From NCBI GenBank assembly GCA_903932385.1, contig CAIZGA010000471.1:1-8285 (forward strand): DNA of 8,285 nucleotides, given 5' to 3'. Position numbers and translations under genes: made by a program. Below the pieces are notes generated by a model, which saw nothing but the letters and a program-made list of their open reading frames with translations, had not been told where the DNA came from and did not search any database. This stretch comes from an uncultured Acidobacteriota bacterium (GTDB lineage Bacteria; Acidobacteriota; Terriglobia; Terriglobales; Acidobacteriaceae). Of the stretch, positions 6,803-8,285 are shown in pieces (the stretch's first letter is position 1; each line of letters opens with the position of its first letter).

Positions 6803-6836
6803 GAAACCCGCTGATGAAATTCTTACGGCGGGTTTC
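6803..6836 (+). terminator. Terminator-like hairpin whose loop contains the next start codon
   Basis: GAAACCCGC (6803-6811) and GCGGGTTTC (6828-6836) are perfect 9-bp inverted repeats, extended inward by a U-G and a G-C pair, leaving a 12-base loop. The pyrimidine-rich TTCATTT follows, resembling a weak U-tract, and the hairpin begins 36 bases after the activator stop codon. On the other strand the stem is followed by ATTTTCTC, so it could work both ways. The loop begins exactly with the ATG (6814) of the downstream gene. Confidence 0.55.
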
Positions 6837-8271
6837 TTCATTTCCGGTGATGATTGCCTGCCTGCTGGCAGCGCTGGCCACGTTCACCGTGCGTGCCCGC
6901 TTTGACGACCCCGACATGTGGTGGCATCTGAAGGTCGGACAGTTCATCTGGCTCACCCACAAAGTCCCCACAGTGGATTATTTTTCCTGGACCACACATC
7001 AGCACTCGTGGATTCCGCATGAGTGGCTCTCGCAACTGACAATTTTTCTGGCCTACCACGCAGTCGGCTACTCCGGCCTGATGCTGTGGCTGTGCCTGTT
7101 TTCCTGTGCAGTGCTAATCGTCGGGTATGCCTTGTGTGTGGTGTGGTCGGGCAATGCAAAAGTTTCTCTCGTTGGCGCGCTGGCCATCTGGCTCTTTGCC
7201 ACCACCGGCCTTTCGGTCCGGCCACAGATGATTGGCTACCTGTTGCTGCTGGTGGAATTACTACTACTGCAGTTTGGACGCAAGCGTTCACCGCGTTGGT
7301 TTCTGGCGCTGCCGTTTCTCTTCGCGATTTGGATTAACTGCCACGGCTCCTGGCTGCTGGGCATTTTGGTTGTCTGCATCACACTCTTCGCATCCTTTGT
7401 CAGCTACGACTCTGCCCTGCTCACATCTACGCGCTGGCCCACGCAGCAACGCATGATGCTCGGCGTATCGCTGGCATTTTCCATCGCGGCGTTGTTTGTG
7501 AATCCAACCGGCCTGCAGCAAATTCTGTACCCGATCGACACCATGCTGCACCAGCCGTTGAATCTGGCCAGCGTTACAGAGTGGCAACCGGTTACGCTCA
7601 CCGATGGTCGCGGAGCCGCGCTGGTAGCCATGTTGCTGTTCATCTGCCTGCTGGTTGCGGTAAGAAAAATTCCATTGCGGCTGGATGAACTCTTGCTGCT
7701 CGCACTCGGCGTGTGGCTTGGCGCCAGCCATGAGCGCATGTTGTTTGTCTTCGGCATTCTGGCCGCGCCCATCTTCACACGTCTGCTGGCCGGCGAGTGG
7801 GAAAACTACGATCCCGAACACGATTTAAATTTCGCCAATGCTGTGATTTCCATCGGCGCGTTGCTCACGATGTGGCTTGCCTTTCCATCGCCGACGAACC
7901 TTGCCGCGCAAGTTGCGGCGAACAGTCCCGTGAAGGCTGTTGATTTTCTCAAATCGCATGCCATCTCCGGCCACATGTTGAACGACTACACCTACGGCGG
8001 CTATCTCATCTGGGCCGCGCCAGAGCACCCCGTCTTCATCGACGGCCGCGCCGATCTTTACGAGTGGGCCGGCGTGCTTGCCGATTTTGCGAAATGGGCC
8101 AATCTGCAGGAAGCACCCAATGTGTTGCCAGAAAAATACGGTGTGGATTTTTGTCTGCTCTCTCGCGGCAGCACCATGGCCGCTGTGATGCCGCTGCTGC
8201 CGGACTGGAAAACCATTTACAGCGATGACAACACCGTCATCCTGCAACACGTATACTCCGCCGCAAAATAA
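6814..8271 (+). CDS. Polytopic membrane protein, GT-C-like, with C-terminal soluble domain
   Basis: The 485-residue protein has roughly ten to eleven hydrophobic segments between residues 10 and 356 and a soluble C-terminal region (about 357-485). After the first membrane segment comes DDPDMWWHLKVGQFIW (31-46) and then VDYFSWTTHQHSWIPHEWL (54-72). This acidic/Trp-His outer-loop pattern recurs in a widespread group of uncharacterised bacterial membrane proteins and resembles the acidic first loop of GT-C glycosyltransferases. LSVRPQM (133-139) and the C-terminal YGGYLIWAAPEHPVFIDGRADLY (394-415) look like conserved motifs. Substrate and reaction cannot be told from sequence. The ATG at 6814 lacks a clear ribosome-binding site and lies in a hairpin loop; Met13 (6850) is an alternative but would shorten the first membrane segment. 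It is 46 bases downstream of the activator gene, in the same direction. Confidence 0.75.
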   Translation: MKFLRRVSSFPVMIACLLAALATFTVRARFDDPDMWWHLKVGQFIWLTHKVPTVDYFSWTTHQHSWIPHEWLSQLTIFLAYHAVGYSGLMLWLCLFSCAVLIVGYALCVVWSGNAKVSLVGALAIWLFATTGLSVRPQMIGYLLLLVELLLLQFGRKRSPRWFLALPFLFAIWINCHGSWLLGILVVCITLFASFVSYDSALLTSTRWPTQQRMMLGVSLAFSIAALFVNPTGLQQILYPIDTMLHQPLNLASVTEWQPVTLTDGRGAALVAMLLFICLLVAVRKIPLRLDELLLLALGVWLGASHERMLFVFGILAAPIFTRLLAGEWENYDPEHDLNFANAVISIGALLTMWLAFPSPTNLAAQVAANSPVKAVDFLKSHAISGHMLNDYTYGGYLIWAAPEHPVFIDGRADLYEWAGVLADFAKWANLQEAPNVLPEKYGVDFCLLSRGSTMAAVMPLLPDWKTIYSDDNTVILQHVYSAAK

Positions 8272-8285
8272 ATCCGCTCAATTTA

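Noticed and set aside
5628..6971. A 447-codon open frame on the minus strand, antisense to the activator gene
   Set aside because: It lies opposite a clear NtrC-family gene, its translation has no recognisable domain and unusual composition, and it also runs across the hairpin and into the next gene. It is best explained by codon bias of the plus-strand gene.

Overview
The window looks like chromosomal DNA of a moderately GC-rich Gram-negative bacterium. My best guess is an acidobacterium of the Terriglobia type, from the general style of the Tad genes and of the two large membrane proteins. That assignment is inference; there is no rRNA or other marker here. No mobile element, CRISPR array, tRNA or rRNA gene was seen.

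Layout. Positions 1-3247 (minus strand) hold part of a Tad/Flp (type IVc) pilus operon, read from right to left: prepilin peptidase (tadV/cpaA), the MinD/ParA-like localisation ATPase (tadZ/cpaE), the secretion ATPase (tadA/cpaF) and the first 24 codons of a TadB-like inner-membrane platform protein that runs off the left edge. Positions 3399-5000 (minus strand) encode a polytopic GT-C/PMT-type membrane glycosyltransferase. A 360-base intergenic region (5001-5360) separates it from a divergent gene (5361-6767, plus strand) for an NtrC-family sigma-54 activator with receiver, AAA+ and Fis-type HTH domains. The last gene (6814-8271, plus strand) encodes a second polytopic, GT-C-like membrane protein.

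The most interesting signal is regulatory. An essentially consensus sigma-54 (-24/-12) promoter lies just upstream of tadV, and a second, slightly weaker -24/-12 match lies just upstream of the glycosyltransferase gene. Both point leftward, and the window also encodes a sigma-54 activator next to them. The simplest reading is a local sigma-54 regulon in which the activator switches on the Tad pilus operon and a membrane glycosyltransferase that may decorate the pilus or cell surface. Three further points deserve attention. A palindrome and direct repeats lie in the activator/glycosyltransferase intergenic region. The activator has an atypical receiver domain. A terminator-like hairpin after the activator gene holds the start codon of the next gene in its loop.
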